A stretch of DNA of 64,000 bases from Achromobacter sp. Root83 (lineage in GTDB: Bacteria > Pseudomonadota > Gammaproteobacteria > Burkholderiales > Burkholderiaceae_B). The DNA lies in contig NZ_LMIU01000026.1 in assembly GCF_001428845.1 (NCBI RefSeq), positions 62,001-126,000 on the forward strand, given 5' to 3'. Below are positions 1-8,826 of this stretch, one piece after another. Position 1 is the stretch's first letter, and every line of letters starts with the position of its first letter. The notes under the pieces are model-generated. The model ran no database searches, had not been told where the DNA came from, and saw only the letters and a list, made by a program, of their open reading frames with translations. Made by a program: the position numbers and the translations under genes.

Positions 1-2085
1 GGGGTGGCGATCAGTCATCGCGGTGCAGTCAATACCGTACAGGACGTGATCGCGCGATTTGGCCTGGGCGCGTCCGACCGAGTGCTCGGCGTCTCCGCCC
101 TCAATTTCGATCTGTCTGTGTATGACATCTTCGGGACGCTGAGCTGCGGCGCGGCGCTCGTGCTGCCGGCCCCGAGTGCGATCCCTGCCCCGGACCAATG
201 GGGCAGTTGCGTGCAGGACTATGGCGTGACGGTATGGAACAGCGTACCGGCGTTGCTCGACATGCAGCTGGAATATTCCGGCACTCGTGCTGCCGCCGAA
301 CTGGCCACGCTGCGACTGGTGATGTTGAGCGGCGATTGGATTCCCGTGGCCCTGCCAGAACGTTTGGCGGCGCAGGTGCCGAGAGCGTTACTGGTGAGCT
401 TGGGCGGTGCCACTGAGGCCTCGATTTGGTCAAACTACTTCGTAGTCAGGAAAGTTGATCCGGCTTGGACCAGCATTCCCTACGGCTGGCCTCTGAGCAA
501 TCAGCGTTACCACGTGCTGAACGCTGCGCTACAGCCGGTACCGACTTGGGTCGCCGGCCATCTCTACATCGCGGGTAGCGGCCTAGCGCAGGGCTACTAT
601 CTGGACGCCGTACGCACCTCCGCCAGCTTCATCTACCATCCGACCAGCGGCGAGCGACTGTACCGCACCGGTGATGTCGGCCGCTATCATCCGAGCGGCT
701 ATCTGGAGTTCCTCGGCCGTAACGACAATCAGGTCAAGATCAGAGGTTTTCGCATCGAGATTGGTGAGATCGAATCGGCGCTGGAGCGTTGCGCCGGCGT
801 GCGCAACGCGGCGGTGGTAGTGAGAGAGGTCGGTCAACGCGACCGACAGTTGCTGGGGTTTTACGTGGCGCACTCTGTTGGCGATATAGCACTCACGCCG
901 GAGACGGTGCGGCGAGAATTGGCCGAATCCATGCCGGACTATATGGTGCCACCCGTACTGGTAGAGTTGGAGCGCTTGCCGGTCAGCTCGAACGGCAAGC
1001 TTGACCGCGCTGCGCTGGCGATTGTCGCGCGGCATCACCAATTGGCGCGCGCGGTCCGTGTGGCGCCGCGTAACGCTACCGAGCAAGGCCTGGCAGCCTT
1101 ATGGCAGAAGTTGTTGGAAGGCGAAGAGCCCGGCGTTCACGATAATTTCTTCGAACTCGGCGGTACGTCATTGCTGGCGGTGCGCCTGCTGCATATGATT
1201 GCGGAAAAATTTGACCGCCAATTGGCGCTGGCTTCTCTGCTGCGCCACGGCACCATTGCGGCTCAAGCTGAACTGCTGCAGCAAGAACGCTCACCCGTGA
1301 CGCGCGCCAGGCGCAGCGCCCTAGTGATGTTGCAAGAGGGTGCGTCGGACGGGCCGTTGCTGCTGGCACCGCATCCGGTCGGTGGCAACGTGCTGTGCTA
1401 CCGCGCGCTGGCAGCATTGGTGCCGGCCGGAGTGACGGTTGCTGGCCTGCAATCGCCTGGCGACGGGAGCGCGCGCACTGTCGACGGAATGGCTGACGAC
1501 TATCTGCGACAGGTCGCGCCATTGCTGCGGCAGCGGCGCGCGCTATACCTGCTGGGTTGGTCGATGGGCGGGGTGATTGCGAGTCAGATGGCGCATCAGA
1601 TGGAGGCAGCCGGCAACAGGGTGAACGCGTTGGTGATGATCGACAGCTGGAGCGGTGCCACTGATGCACCTGCAGACGCCACATTGACCGGCGCAGCGTT
1701 GCTACACAGCTTTGTCAGCGACCTGCTGGCTGGTGACGGAGTTCAAAACTGGCAGGCCTGGCACGAACTGTCCGAAGACGAGTGTATTGATGCTGCGATG
1801 GAAGTGCTCCGCACACAGGGAGCGGCGGCCGGACAGTTGCCGCGTCCGCTTTTCCTGGCATTGCTGGCCGAGCATGCCGCCAACTACAACGCGCTTATTC
1901 GGCACCGACCGGCATTGCTGAGTGTTCCCACGCGCCAGTACCGAGCGAGCCGAACACAGGCCTTTCCGCTGTTGGAACCAGTAGTGCAGGGGCGAGTAAC
2001 ACACTTGGAGCGTGACCATTTCACGATCATCGACGAAGCCGAACTTGCTCGCATTGTCGCGGCGATGTTCGCGCCGACGATGTAA
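1..2085 (+). CDS. Non-ribosomal peptide synthetase, terminal A-PCP-TE module (5' truncated by window)
   Basis: The reading frame is open at the left edge, so only the end of a larger synthetase is present. About 690 residues remain. The adenylation domain has NFDLSVYDIFG (about residue 34), SGDWIP (109), LGGATEASIWSNY (133), YRTGDVGRY (220) and NGKLDRAAL (330). A carrier domain follows with DNFFELGGTSLL (Ser389 as phosphopantetheine site), then a type I thioesterase with GWSMGG (Ser520) and a late His. The GGATEASIWSN and DWIP signatures are typical of cysteine-activating domains of pyochelin/yersiniabactin-type synthetases, so L-Cys (or Ser) is the inferred substrate. The thioesterase marks this as the last module, releasing the product. 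It is followed by monooxygenase and export genes on the same strand. The product is not identified. Confidence 0.92.
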   Translation, partial: GVAISHRGAVNTVQDVIARFGLGASDRVLGVSALNFDLSVYDIFGTLSCGAALVLPAPSAIPAPDQWGSCVQDYGVTVWNSVPALLDMQLEYSGTRAAAELATLRLVMLSGDWIPVALPERLAAQVPRALLVSLGGATEASIWSNYFVVRKVDPAWTSIPYGWPLSNQRYHVLNAALQPVPTWVAGHLYIAGSGLAQGYYLDAVRTSASFIYHPTSGERLYRTGDVGRYHPSGYLEFLGRNDNQVKIRGFRIEIGEIESALERCAGVRNAAVVVREVGQRDRQLLGFYVAHSVGDIALTPETVRRELAESMPDYMVPPVLVELERLPVSSNGKLDRAALAIVARHHQLARAVRVAPRNATEQGLAALWQKLLEGEEPGVHDNFFELGGTSLLAVRLLHMIAEKFDRQLALASLLRHGTIAAQAELLQQERSPVTRARRSALVMLQEGASDGPLLLAPHPVGGNVLCYRALAALVPAGVTVAGLQSPGDGSARTVDGMADDYLRQVAPLLRQRRALYLLGWSMGGVIASQMAHQMEAAGNRVNALVMIDSWSGATDAPADATLTGAALLHSFVSDLLAGDGVQNWQAWHELSEDECIDAAMEVLRTQGAAAGQLPRPLFLALLAEHAANYNALIRHRPALLSVPTRQYRASRTQAFPLLEPVVQGRVTHLERDHFTIIDEAELARIVAAMFAPTM

Positions 2086-2131
2086 AGCGCATACATCGAC
2101 TCGCCGAGAAGCCCTCACCAGAAAACCACAC

Positions 2132-3418
2132 ATGGTACAAAAAATTGATACCGTTATCATCGGCGGCGGCCAGGCCGGGTTGGCCACCAGCTACCATCTG
2201 CGACGGCAAGGTCGGCCACATATAGTGTTGGAGCAAACAGGCCAACCAGCGCCTGCCTGGCAGCACGGGCGCTGGGACTCGTTCACTTTGGTCACTCCAA
2301 ACTTGTCGCTCCGCTTGCCCGGAGCCGAGTATTGCGGCGATCAACCGTACGGCTTCATGGCCCGCGATCAATTGGTGGCGTTGTTCCGCCATTACGTCGA
2401 GCGTTTCCAGTTGCCTTTGCGATACAACACCAAAGTCGAGGCCGTAGAGTGCCGAGCTGACGGCGACGGCTTTGAGGTGCGCTGTGATAGCGCCCACTTC
2501 GAGGCCGAAAATGTGGTAGTTGCCACAGGTCTATTTCAGCAACCGCGGTATCCGACGTGCTCCTCCCGACTTCCGGCGCGCATCACACAGCTACATTCCG
2601 GGCTCTATCGCAATCCGGCCACGCTAGCCGCTGGCGCGGTGCTGGTGGTCGGTAGTTCACAATCTGGTTGCCAGATTGCAGAGGAATTGCGGCGCCACGG
2701 ACGGCCTGTGTACTTGTGCGTAGGCGCAGCCGGGCGGGCGCCGCGACGCTATAGAGGCAAGGACTGTTCCGAGTGGTTGGACCTGCTCGGTTTGTCGGAA
2801 CGTACGGTCGACATGCTCGCTTCCCCTCGTTTGAAGTTCGCCGCCAATCCACATATCGCCGGTAAAGACGACGGTAAGAGTCTCAACCTGCATCAATTCG
2901 CCCGCGACGGAATCACGCTGGTCGGCCGCCTGCTAGATGTGCGGAATGGAATTGCGCAGCTGGCGCCAGACCTTCACCAGAATCTGGAGCTGGCTGATCG
3001 TTTCGAAAGCGCATTCGTTCAGCAAATCGACCATTACGTCGCCCAACATAAGCTCGACGTGCCGCCCGAAAATCTGCCTCAGCTGGACGAAGGCTACCGG
3101 CAGCCGCAGACCACGGAGCTTGACTTGGAGAAGCTCGGAATCACGACAGTGATTTGGGCCACCGGCTATCGCTACGACTTCAGCTTGGTTAAGCCCCCTG
3201 TCTTCGACCGCGACGGGTATCCAGTGCAGCGGCGTGGCGTCACGGCTCAGCCGGGCTTGTACTTTGTCGGCTTGCCGTGGCTGCACAACCAAAAATCCGG
3301 GTTATTGAGCGGCGTGGGTGACGACGCCGCTTTTATCGCCACCGCGATCGCCGCGCGTGCTACCGGATGCTCGACGGGTCGGGGTCACGTTGTTGCGAGT
3401 TATTCGACCTCAGACTAG
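2132..3418 (+). CDS. Flavin-containing monooxygenase-like oxidoreductase
   Basis: A 428-residue protein starting MVQKIDTVIIGGGQAG, a classic N-terminal FAD Rossmann motif. A second dinucleotide motif (VLVVGSSQSGCQIAEEL, about residue 170) should bind NADPH. A late VIWATGYRYDFS matches the ATG motif of FMO/CzcO-family enzymes. These oxygenate N or S atoms, or act as Baeyer-Villiger enzymes. The internal ATG at 2132 is chosen because upstream in-frame codons fall inside the NRPS gene and do not resemble the family. It lies 46 bp after the NRPS stop and probably tailors the peptide product. The substrate is unknown. Confidence 0.85.
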   Translation: MVQKIDTVIIGGGQAGLATSYHLRRQGRPHIVLEQTGQPAPAWQHGRWDSFTLVTPNLSLRLPGAEYCGDQPYGFMARDQLVALFRHYVERFQLPLRYNTKVEAVECRADGDGFEVRCDSAHFEAENVVVATGLFQQPRYPTCSSRLPARITQLHSGLYRNPATLAAGAVLVVGSSQSGCQIAEELRRHGRPVYLCVGAAGRAPRRYRGKDCSEWLDLLGLSERTVDMLASPRLKFAANPHIAGKDDGKSLNLHQFARDGITLVGRLLDVRNGIAQLAPDLHQNLELADRFESAFVQQIDHYVAQHKLDVPPENLPQLDEGYRQPQTTELDLEKLGITTVIWATGYRYDFSLVKPPVFDRDGYPVQRRGVTAQPGLYFVGLPWLHNQKSGLLSGVGDDAAFIATAIAARATGCSTGRGHVVASYSTSD

Positions 3419-3425
3419 GAGTCAC

Positions 3426-4400
3426 ATGATGGCAGAAGTATCTCAATCAAACCCACCAACCCATTCCGCGCCCCCGGGCGCCTCTAAAGTTGGTCCTGCT
3501 CCCTTTGTGGCGGCGTCCGGCGGCGCCGAAACGCCGCCTCGGCGTGGCCGTATGATCCTGCTCATGGTGCTATTTTTGGCCACCTGTATCGGAGGCCGGA
3601 TGTGGTGGCGGAGCGAGAATTTTGAAGAAACCGACAATGCCTATCTAGCCGCCAGTATCAGCACGATAGCGCCGCGCATTGTCGGTACGGTGTCCAAGGT
3701 ATGGGTGCGCAATAACCAGCAGGTACAGGCCGGCGACGTGCTGCTCGAACTCGATCCGACCGACCAGCAAGTGCGGCGTGCGCAAGTCGAGGCTCAGTTG
3801 AATCAGCTTGACGCCCAGCTCCAACAGGCGGCGCAGATCGAACAGGGGCACGGAATGAGCGCGTCATCCAGTGCGTCACGCGCGGTGTTGCAAGCGCAAA
3901 AAGCAGTCGTGGTTGAGCAACTTCGGGAAGCGAAATTGCAGCTCGATTACAACAAAATCGTGGCACCAGTTAGTGGCCGCATTGGCCGCAGGAACGTCGA
4001 GGTCGGCGAGCGGGTACAGGCGGGTCAACAGTTGTTTGCCATCGTGCAGGACGGCGTATGGGTCCGGGCCAATTTCAAGGAAACTCAACTGGCCCGGCTT
4101 TCTGCCGGACAACAGGTTGGAATCCAGATCGACGCCTTGCCCGGTCGCAAATTTAGCGGGCGAATCGAGAGTTTTTCGCCGGCCTCAGGCGCAGAGTTTG
4201 CATTGCTGCCGGCTGATAACGCGACCGGAAATTTCACTAAAATTGTCCAAAGGGTGCCGGCTACGATCACGTTCGATGCAGATGAATTGAAGGGTGTGGC
4301 GGATCATATCGCACCCGGCATGTCGGCCGTGATCGAGATCGATTTGCGGCAGGAGAAGCCGGCGCCTGTTGCGGGGCGCTTCGTGCCAGCGGTCGAATAA
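3426..4400 (+). CDS. HlyD/EmrA-family membrane fusion protein
   Basis: A 324-residue periplasmic adaptor. A proline-rich cytoplasmic N terminus is followed by one membrane segment (ILLMVLFLATCIGG, about residues 40-55). Next come the biotinyl-lipoyl-like half ETDNAYLAASISTIAPRI, a short coiled-coil hairpin rich in Gln (LNQLDAQLQQAAQ) and the second half VAPVSGRIGRR. TAGGAG 5 bases upstream of the tandem ATGs supports the start. It pairs with the DHA2 transporter that begins at its stop codon (TAATG). Together they would pump a hydrophobic product, probably the peptide, across the envelope with an outer membrane channel encoded elsewhere. Confidence 0.9.
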   Translation: MMAEVSQSNPPTHSAPPGASKVGPAPFVAASGGAETPPRRGRMILLMVLFLATCIGGRMWWRSENFEETDNAYLAASISTIAPRIVGTVSKVWVRNNQQVQAGDVLLELDPTDQQVRRAQVEAQLNQLDAQLQQAAQIEQGHGMSASSSASRAVLQAQKAVVVEQLREAKLQLDYNKIVAPVSGRIGRRNVEVGERVQAGQQLFAIVQDGVWVRANFKETQLARLSAGQQVGIQIDALPGRKFSGRIESFSPASGAEFALLPADNATGNFTKIVQRVPATITFDADELKGVADHIAPGMSAVIEIDLRQEKPAPVAGRFVPAVE

Positions 4401-5974
4401 TGGGGGCCACTGGCAACTTGCTGGCGGGCGCCCCAGCTTCCGACGCGCTTCCACTGCGCACCTGGATCGGCATCTTCGCGGCCATCCTGGGTGTGTTCTT
4501 GTCCATATTGGATATCCAGATCACCAACGCCTCACTGCCCGAAATCTTGGGTAGCCTGTCGGCCACTCAAGAAGAGGGGTCTTGGATGTCGACTGCCTAT
4601 CTGGCGGCCGAGGTGACGGTAATCCCGCTGACAGCGTACTTTATTCGCTTGTTCGGGATTCGTTCATACATGATAGGCAATAGCCTGCTGTTCCTATTGT
4701 TCTCCACCCTATGCGGCTTTGCGTGGAATCTGCCAAGCATGATCGTGTTCCGAATGCTGCAGGGCGTCGCCGGCGGCGCGTTGGTTCCTTCCGCGATGAC
4801 GTTGCTCCTGACGCGACTGCCGGCCAGCAGACGCGGGGCCGGCTTAGCTTGGTTAATGCTATCAACCACTCTGGCACCAACGCTGGGCCCTACGCTTGGC
4901 GGCTGGCTTACCGGATTATATGGTTGGCCATCAATCTTCTTCATCAATTGGGTGCCGGGCGTCTTGATGTTGGCTGGTCTGGCCTATGGTCTCAAGTATG
5001 AGCCGCCCAACCTGCAACTGCTGCGCCAAGCGGATTGGCCCAGCATCGGAGCGATGGTGATAGGCCTGGTGTCGCTGATCATCTTCTTGGAAGAGGGCAA
5101 CGCGCGGGACTGGTTTGCCTCTGACTTAGTGCGATTGGCTAGCGTACTGGCGCTGCTGGGCCTTGGTTACTGGATCATCCGAATGTTGTTCCAACCGCAG
5201 CCTTACATCAACTTGCGGCTCTACGGCCGCCGCAACTTCGGCTTCTCCTCTGTCGTCGGCGCCGCCGCCGGCATGGGCCTCTATGGCTCAACCTTTATTC
5301 TCCCTCTGTTCCTGGCACAGATTGCTGGCTACAACCCGATGCAGATCGGCGAGGTGATTATGTGGATGGGTTTGCCGCAGATCTTCATGATGCCGGTCGC
5401 GGCCAAACTATCCAAGCAGTTCGACAACCGGGCGGTTTGCAGTTTAGGTCTTGTCTTATTCGCTATCTCATGTTTCCTGAATTCAGGCATGGATGCCAAT
5501 ACCTCGCGTGATCAGTTGATTTATTCGCAGGTGTTCCGCGCGCTGGGCCAGCCGCTGATCGTACTGACACTATCCAACTTCGCTACCTACCGCATGGAAC
5601 AGGTCAACCTGCCGTCGGCCTCCAGCCTGTTCAATATGTCGCGCATCCTGGGCGGCGCGGTCGGAACCGCCCTCCTGGCCACGGTGTTGACCATACGGGA
5701 GCAATACCATTCAGCACGCCTTGGCGAAGCCGTGTCGGTGTTCGCCAAGGCTTCCCAGGGACGGCTGGCACAACTGGCTGACGCCTATCTGGCGCAGGGC
5801 AGCACTCCCCTGCGAGCGTCGCAGCAGGCAGTCGCCGCCATTGCCGACGTGGTTCGACGCGAAGCCTATGTGGCGGCCTACAACGACTGTTTCTTCCTGC
5901 TCGCGTGGATATTGCTGGGCGCCATTGTCGCCCTTTGGGTGGTCGACCGGGTGGTGCCCGAAAGCGGTAAATAG
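4400..5974 (+). CDS. DHA2-family (EmrB-like) MFS drug/metabolite exporter
   Basis: A 524-residue protein, the usual length for 14-helix DHA2 proton antiporters. Visible features are TWIGIFAAILGVFLSILD (helix 1), LQGVAGGALVPSAM and the motif C region LGPTLGGWL, plus many hydrophobic segments through to the C terminus. The ATG overlaps the stop of the HlyD gene by one base, so translation is coupled. With the upstream adaptor it forms an EmrAB-type system, and position in the NRPS operon suggests self-resistance or product export. Confidence 0.92.
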   Translation: MGATGNLLAGAPASDALPLRTWIGIFAAILGVFLSILDIQITNASLPEILGSLSATQEEGSWMSTAYLAAEVTVIPLTAYFIRLFGIRSYMIGNSLLFLLFSTLCGFAWNLPSMIVFRMLQGVAGGALVPSAMTLLLTRLPASRRGAGLAWLMLSTTLAPTLGPTLGGWLTGLYGWPSIFFINWVPGVLMLAGLAYGLKYEPPNLQLLRQADWPSIGAMVIGLVSLIIFLEEGNARDWFASDLVRLASVLALLGLGYWIIRMLFQPQPYINLRLYGRRNFGFSSVVGAAAGMGLYGSTFILPLFLAQIAGYNPMQIGEVIMWMGLPQIFMMPVAAKLSKQFDNRAVCSLGLVLFAISCFLNSGMDANTSRDQLIYSQVFRALGQPLIVLTLSNFATYRMEQVNLPSASSLFNMSRILGGAVGTALLATVLTIREQYHSARLGEAVSVFAKASQGRLAQLADAYLAQGSTPLRASQQAVAAIADVVRREAYVAAYNDCFFLLAWILLGAIVALWVVDRVVPESGK

Positions 5975-6345
5975 TCTCCCAAGATGACCGCCGCGTCGTA
6001 AAGGGCGTCACCAAGCGCAAGGTTTCGGACTTAGCCGCCAATGTGCCGGTGTGCGAGCGATGTGTCCATCGCGACACATAGTAGCTGGCGGTCGAGAGGT
6101 GCCGATGTAGAACTGCGGCACTATCTTGGAAACTGAGCTGGACCTGGGGCGAGCACTACGTGGCAGCAGGAAGGGCGAAAAACAATCCTGGACGCCTTTT
6201 TCGTACCTGGCCGCCCCCAATCGGATGGGTCCCTGCTCTAGACGTCAGAGGAGTTACAAATTTCGCGGAGATCTTTGAATCCTTTGCGGCGCCGGCCGCC
6301 TCTTATCCCATAGGAACTTTGTCCTTCAACCCTAAGAGAGGTTAT
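5975..6345. other. Intergenic region, no gene seen
   Basis: About 370 bases between the exporter stop and the first DUF2892 gene. No reading frame with a credible start and family match is visible. A promoter for the downstream sigma-factor operon would be expected in the last 100 bases. An AGAGAGG ribosome site lies just before 6346. Confidence 0.5.
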
Positions 6346-6555
6346 ATGTTTTTTCAGAAGAATCTTCCCCCGTGGGAGCGCGCCCTTCGCCTGTGCATCG
6401 GTCTGGTCATAATAGTTGCCGCCTTCAACATGTCGATGGAGCCAGCCATGAAATGGGTGGCGGTGGCCGCTGGCGTTGTGTTTGCATGCACCGGCTTCAT
6501 CGGTTTCTGCCCGATGTGCGCAATGCTGGGCCGAAAGATAAAACGCTCTGACTGA
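6346..6555 (+). CDS. DUF2892 (YgaP-like) inner membrane protein
   Basis: A 69-residue protein with two hydrophobic segments (LRLCIGLVIIVAAFNMSM and WVAVAAGVVFACTGFIGF) and the family tail GFCPMCAMLGRK. The family is common in proteobacteria, sometimes next to rhodanese domains, and its role is poorly defined. The ATG at 6346 follows AGAGAGG and matches the family N terminus, so a longer in-frame extension to 6160 is rejected. It lies 2 bp before the ECF sigma gene, so the two are probably cotranscribed. The cysteines in CPMC are conserved in the second copy at 7145. Confidence 0.8.
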   Translation: MFFQKNLPPWERALRLCIGLVIIVAAFNMSMEPAMKWVAVAAGVVFACTGFIGFCPMCAMLGRKIKRSD

Positions 6556-6557
6556 TC

Positions 6558-7094
6558 ATGGGACTCGATGCTCAGTTGGTGGAAGCTGCCTATCAAGGCG
6601 ACGCCCATGCGCTCAACCAGTTGCTCATTACGATGCAGCCGGATCTCAAGCGCTTCGCCCGTCGCACTTGCGCGACCAGTGAAGATGCTGAGGACGCGGT
6701 TCAGGTCGCGCTATGGAAACTGCACACCAAGATCCACACGCTGCACAAGCTGTCGGCACTGGCTGCTTGGATGTTTCGGATCGTCGAGCGCGAGTGCTTT
6801 CGACTGTTTTCGCTCTTTAAAAGGACCGTTCCGATATCGGAATCGCTTGAGGAAACCCTACAGCAAGCCCCGGTGCCGCTTCAACTACGTCATGACCTTG
6901 TCGCGGCGATTGTTGCGTTGCCGACGCATTACAGGGAGATTCTGATCTTGCGAGATATCGAAGAACTGTCTGCGCCGGAGGCTGCGGCGCAACTGCATAT
7001 CTCGGTCGCCGCAGTCAAAAGCCGCTTGCACCGCGCCCGCGCGCTCATGCGCGACCAACTGATGGCTGGCAGCTATTGGGCCGGTGACGAATGA
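6558..7094 (+). CDS. ECF-type RNA polymerase sigma factor
   Basis: A 178-residue protein. Region 2 lies around LKRFARRTCATSEDAEDAVQ (residues 32-52) and LSALAAWMFRIVERE. Region 4 has LPTHYREILILRDIEELS followed by AAQLHISVAAVKSRLHRAR, the helix-turn-helix that reads the -35 element. No anti-sigma gene is visible next to it. Instead it is flanked on both sides by DUF2892 membrane proteins (6346 and 7145), which could act as membrane partners; that is inference. It may regulate the neighbouring peptide cluster. Confidence 0.9.
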   Translation: MGLDAQLVEAAYQGDAHALNQLLITMQPDLKRFARRTCATSEDAEDAVQVALWKLHTKIHTLHKLSALAAWMFRIVERECFRLFSLFKRTVPISESLEETLQQAPVPLQLRHDLVAAIVALPTHYREILILRDIEELSAPEAAAQLHISVAAVKSRLHRARALMRDQLMAGSYWAGDE

Positions 7095-7144
7095 TATCGG
7101 CAAGGATGGCATTCATCCGAACTCCTTTATAGATGAGGAAAGCT

Positions 7145-7387
7145 ATGTTCTGCAGTCGTTCTATTGGTGCTCACTTGCTGAAAGGCCTCGGCGCTCTTTC
7201 TCTGATTGGCTTGGCGCTGTATTTGATTTCGTATCATCCGGAGTTTGTTCTTGTTACGCCTGTGCTCGTGCTCGGTGCATTTATACTGTTCCGGGGTTGC
7301 CCGATGTGTTGGATGGTGGGGCTGTTCGAAACTATTCGTAACGGTAAAATTCGCAATCTGGATGCGAAGATTTCGGCTGACGAGTGA
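7145..7387 (+). CDS. Second DUF2892-like inner membrane protein
   Basis: An 80-residue protein starting MFCSRSIGAHLLKGLGAL, with two hydrophobic stretches (LSLIGLALYLISY and FVLVTPVLVLGAFILF) and RGCPMCWMVGLFE at the C-terminal side. The GCPMC arrangement echoes the protein at 6346. GAGGAAAGCT precedes the ATG at 7145. It follows the sigma factor by 50 bp on the same strand. A paired role with the sigma factor is possible but not shown. Confidence 0.7.
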   Translation: MFCSRSIGAHLLKGLGALSLIGLALYLISYHPEFVLVTPVLVLGAFILFRGCPMCWMVGLFETIRNGKIRNLDAKISADE

Positions 7388-7493
7388 ATGAAGCCGCCGG
7401 GGAGATAAACGTCCTGGCTCAGGCGCGTGTGATGCGCTCGAGTATCGTTGTGGTTTGGCGACTCACTTGGTCTGAACGGCAACCCGTGCGCTT

Positions 7494-8333
7494 ATGCGGT
7501 ACCTAGGACGTATCCAGGCCGCGCAAAATAATTTTATGGCTCTGATGAATTTCATATGCTTGCCTCCTAACCAGATTCATCTCTGGTTTTGTCATTACGG
7601 CGAATCCGGGAGCATGGCGTTGGATGATTTATATCGGTCTCTTCTGACACGCGAAGAACTGTTACTGCACGAACGGTTTCGCTTTGCGCGAGACCGGCAT
7701 CGCTACCTTGTCACCCGCGTGCTGGTGAGATGGGTTTTGTCTCGTTATACACAGGTGCCAGCTTCGGCTTGGCAATTCGCTGCCGACCAGTTTGGGCGAC
7801 CTCGCATCGACGGTCCTATGCTTGATGAAGTTCGTGGCCTGGATTTCAATGTGAGCCATACCAAGGGACTCATCGTGTTGGGTGTCGGTCGCGACATCAA
7901 GTTTGGCGTCGATGTCGAAAACACGAGCGGCTCGGCGGCGCTCGATATCGTCGATCATGCATTCTCGTCAGAAGAAGCATGTAGCTTGCGATCGCTGTCG
8001 GCGGACAAGCAGGAGCAGCGTTTTTTTGAAATATGGACGCTGAAAGAGAGTTTGGTGAAAGCTTGTGGCCTTGGGCTGCAGATGGATTTCGGAAGATTCA
8101 GCTTCGATCTGGATGGCGATGATATCAATCTCGTGTTTGCCGACAACGCCGCAACGCTCGGGCGGAATTGGCTTTTCTGGCAGTTTCAACCGTCGATGGA
8201 CTACGTTGTAGCGGTTTGCGCTGCACCTAGTGGGGCCAGTACACAGATCATTTGTCGCGAGGCGTTGCCGCTCCGATGGGAGCGCGATTTTGATATCTCC
8301 CCAGCTCGCGCCACTATCGCATTGCGCAGGTAG
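7494..8333 (+). CDS. Sfp-type 4'-phosphopantetheinyl transferase
   Basis: Up to 279 residues; an internal ATG at 7536 may be the true start. It carries the three family motifs: FNVSHTKGL, FGVDVENT (Mg-binding GVDxE) and FFEIWTLKESLVKACGLG (WxxKExxxK). The enzyme transfers the phosphopantetheine arm of CoA onto the carrier-domain serine. Its likely client is the NRPS carrier domain at the left end of the window (Ser389). It closes the biosynthetic cluster. Confidence 0.9.
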   Translation: MRYLGRIQAAQNNFMALMNFICLPPNQIHLWFCHYGESGSMALDDLYRSLLTREELLLHERFRFARDRHRYLVTRVLVRWVLSRYTQVPASAWQFAADQFGRPRIDGPMLDEVRGLDFNVSHTKGLIVLGVGRDIKFGVDVENTSGSAALDIVDHAFSSEEACSLRSLSADKQEQRFFEIWTLKESLVKACGLGLQMDFGRFSFDLDGDDINLVFADNAATLGRNWLFWQFQPSMDYVVAVCAAPSGASTQIICREALPLRWERDFDISPARATIALRR

Positions 8334-8406
8334 CCCTGCCTCGTTTGCGGAGCCATTCAAGGTCGCGCGACGCAGCGCGGCCAAGGACGAGGTGACGTAG
8401 ACTGAC

Positions 8407-8646
8407 CGCTCCGGGCTCGACCCGGAACGGGCGTGGAAGTCCAGCGTATATGGTGGGTCTTGGGGGAATGCGGGGGCTTCGTACCTGCCGCAGGCGTTAT
8501 CCAAGGCCTACATCCAGAGGTTAGGCTTGGTCTCGATCTGCGATGCAGTGGATCGCGTCAGCATACCCACTGAACCGCCGTATGCGGAACCACGCGTACA
8601 GTGGTGTTGGAGGGCTGAGGGGGTAACCTCTGAACCTACCCGATAA
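8407..8646 (+). pseudogene. Group II intron maturase C-terminal remnant
   Basis: The frame reads RAWKSSVYGGSWGNAGASYL, then QALSKAYIQRLGLVSICD. This matches the C-terminal end of a class of group II intron reverse transcriptases (typical form WKS...GPWWNAGASHMN...FDRLGLVSLLD). It has no start, is stopped immediately upstream (TAG at 8398-8400), and lacks all reverse transcriptase motifs. It runs directly into the intron RNA 3' domains at 8571. It is therefore a dead end-fragment left by decay or recombination between the phosphopantetheinyl transferase gene and tRNA-Lys. Confidence 0.7.
8571..8646 (+). ncRNA. Group II intron domains V-VI, remnant 3' end
   Basis: TGAACCGCCGTATGCGGAAC followed by a GCGTACAGTGGTG arm is the familiar domain V of bacterial group II introns with a CGC-type catalytic triad. 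GGAGGGCTGAGGGGG and a terminal CCTACCCGAT resemble domain VI and the intron 3' end. Only the 3' part of the intron is present, so it cannot splice. Confidence 0.7.
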
Positions 8647-8726
8647 CTGCGGACAGCCAAGAGGTTGGCGGCCACTCCATTTTTTGACAAAAGCTATGAA
8701 ATCCGCCATAATTTCTGGCTTCGGTC

Positions 8727-8802
8727 GGGTTGTTAGCTCAGTCGGTAGAGCAGCGGACTTTTAATCCGTTGGTCGCGAGTTCGAGTCTCGCACAACCCAC
8801 CA
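8727..8802 (+). tRNA. tRNA-Lys (anticodon UUU)
   Basis: A 76-nt gene with encoded CCA. Acceptor GGGTTGT pairs with ACAACCC. D arm contains TTAGCTCAGTCGGTAGAGC. Anticodon stem GCGGA/TCCGT encloses loop CTTTTAA with TTT at 8760-8762. T arm has GTTCGAGTC. The 3' part is the probable integration site of the element whose integrase gene ends 25 bp downstream. Confidence 0.97.
8780..8802. other. Probable attachment site (tRNA-Lys 3' end)
   Basis: The tyrosine recombinase gene at 8827-9897 abuts the tRNA 3' end, the usual arrangement for islands that integrate into a tRNA and rebuild its 3' end. The exact core length cannot be set because the matching direct repeat at the far end is outside the window; no second copy was noticed inside it. 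Confidence 0.6.
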
Positions 8803-8826
8803 CCAAAGCCCTGCAGTATCAAGAAC

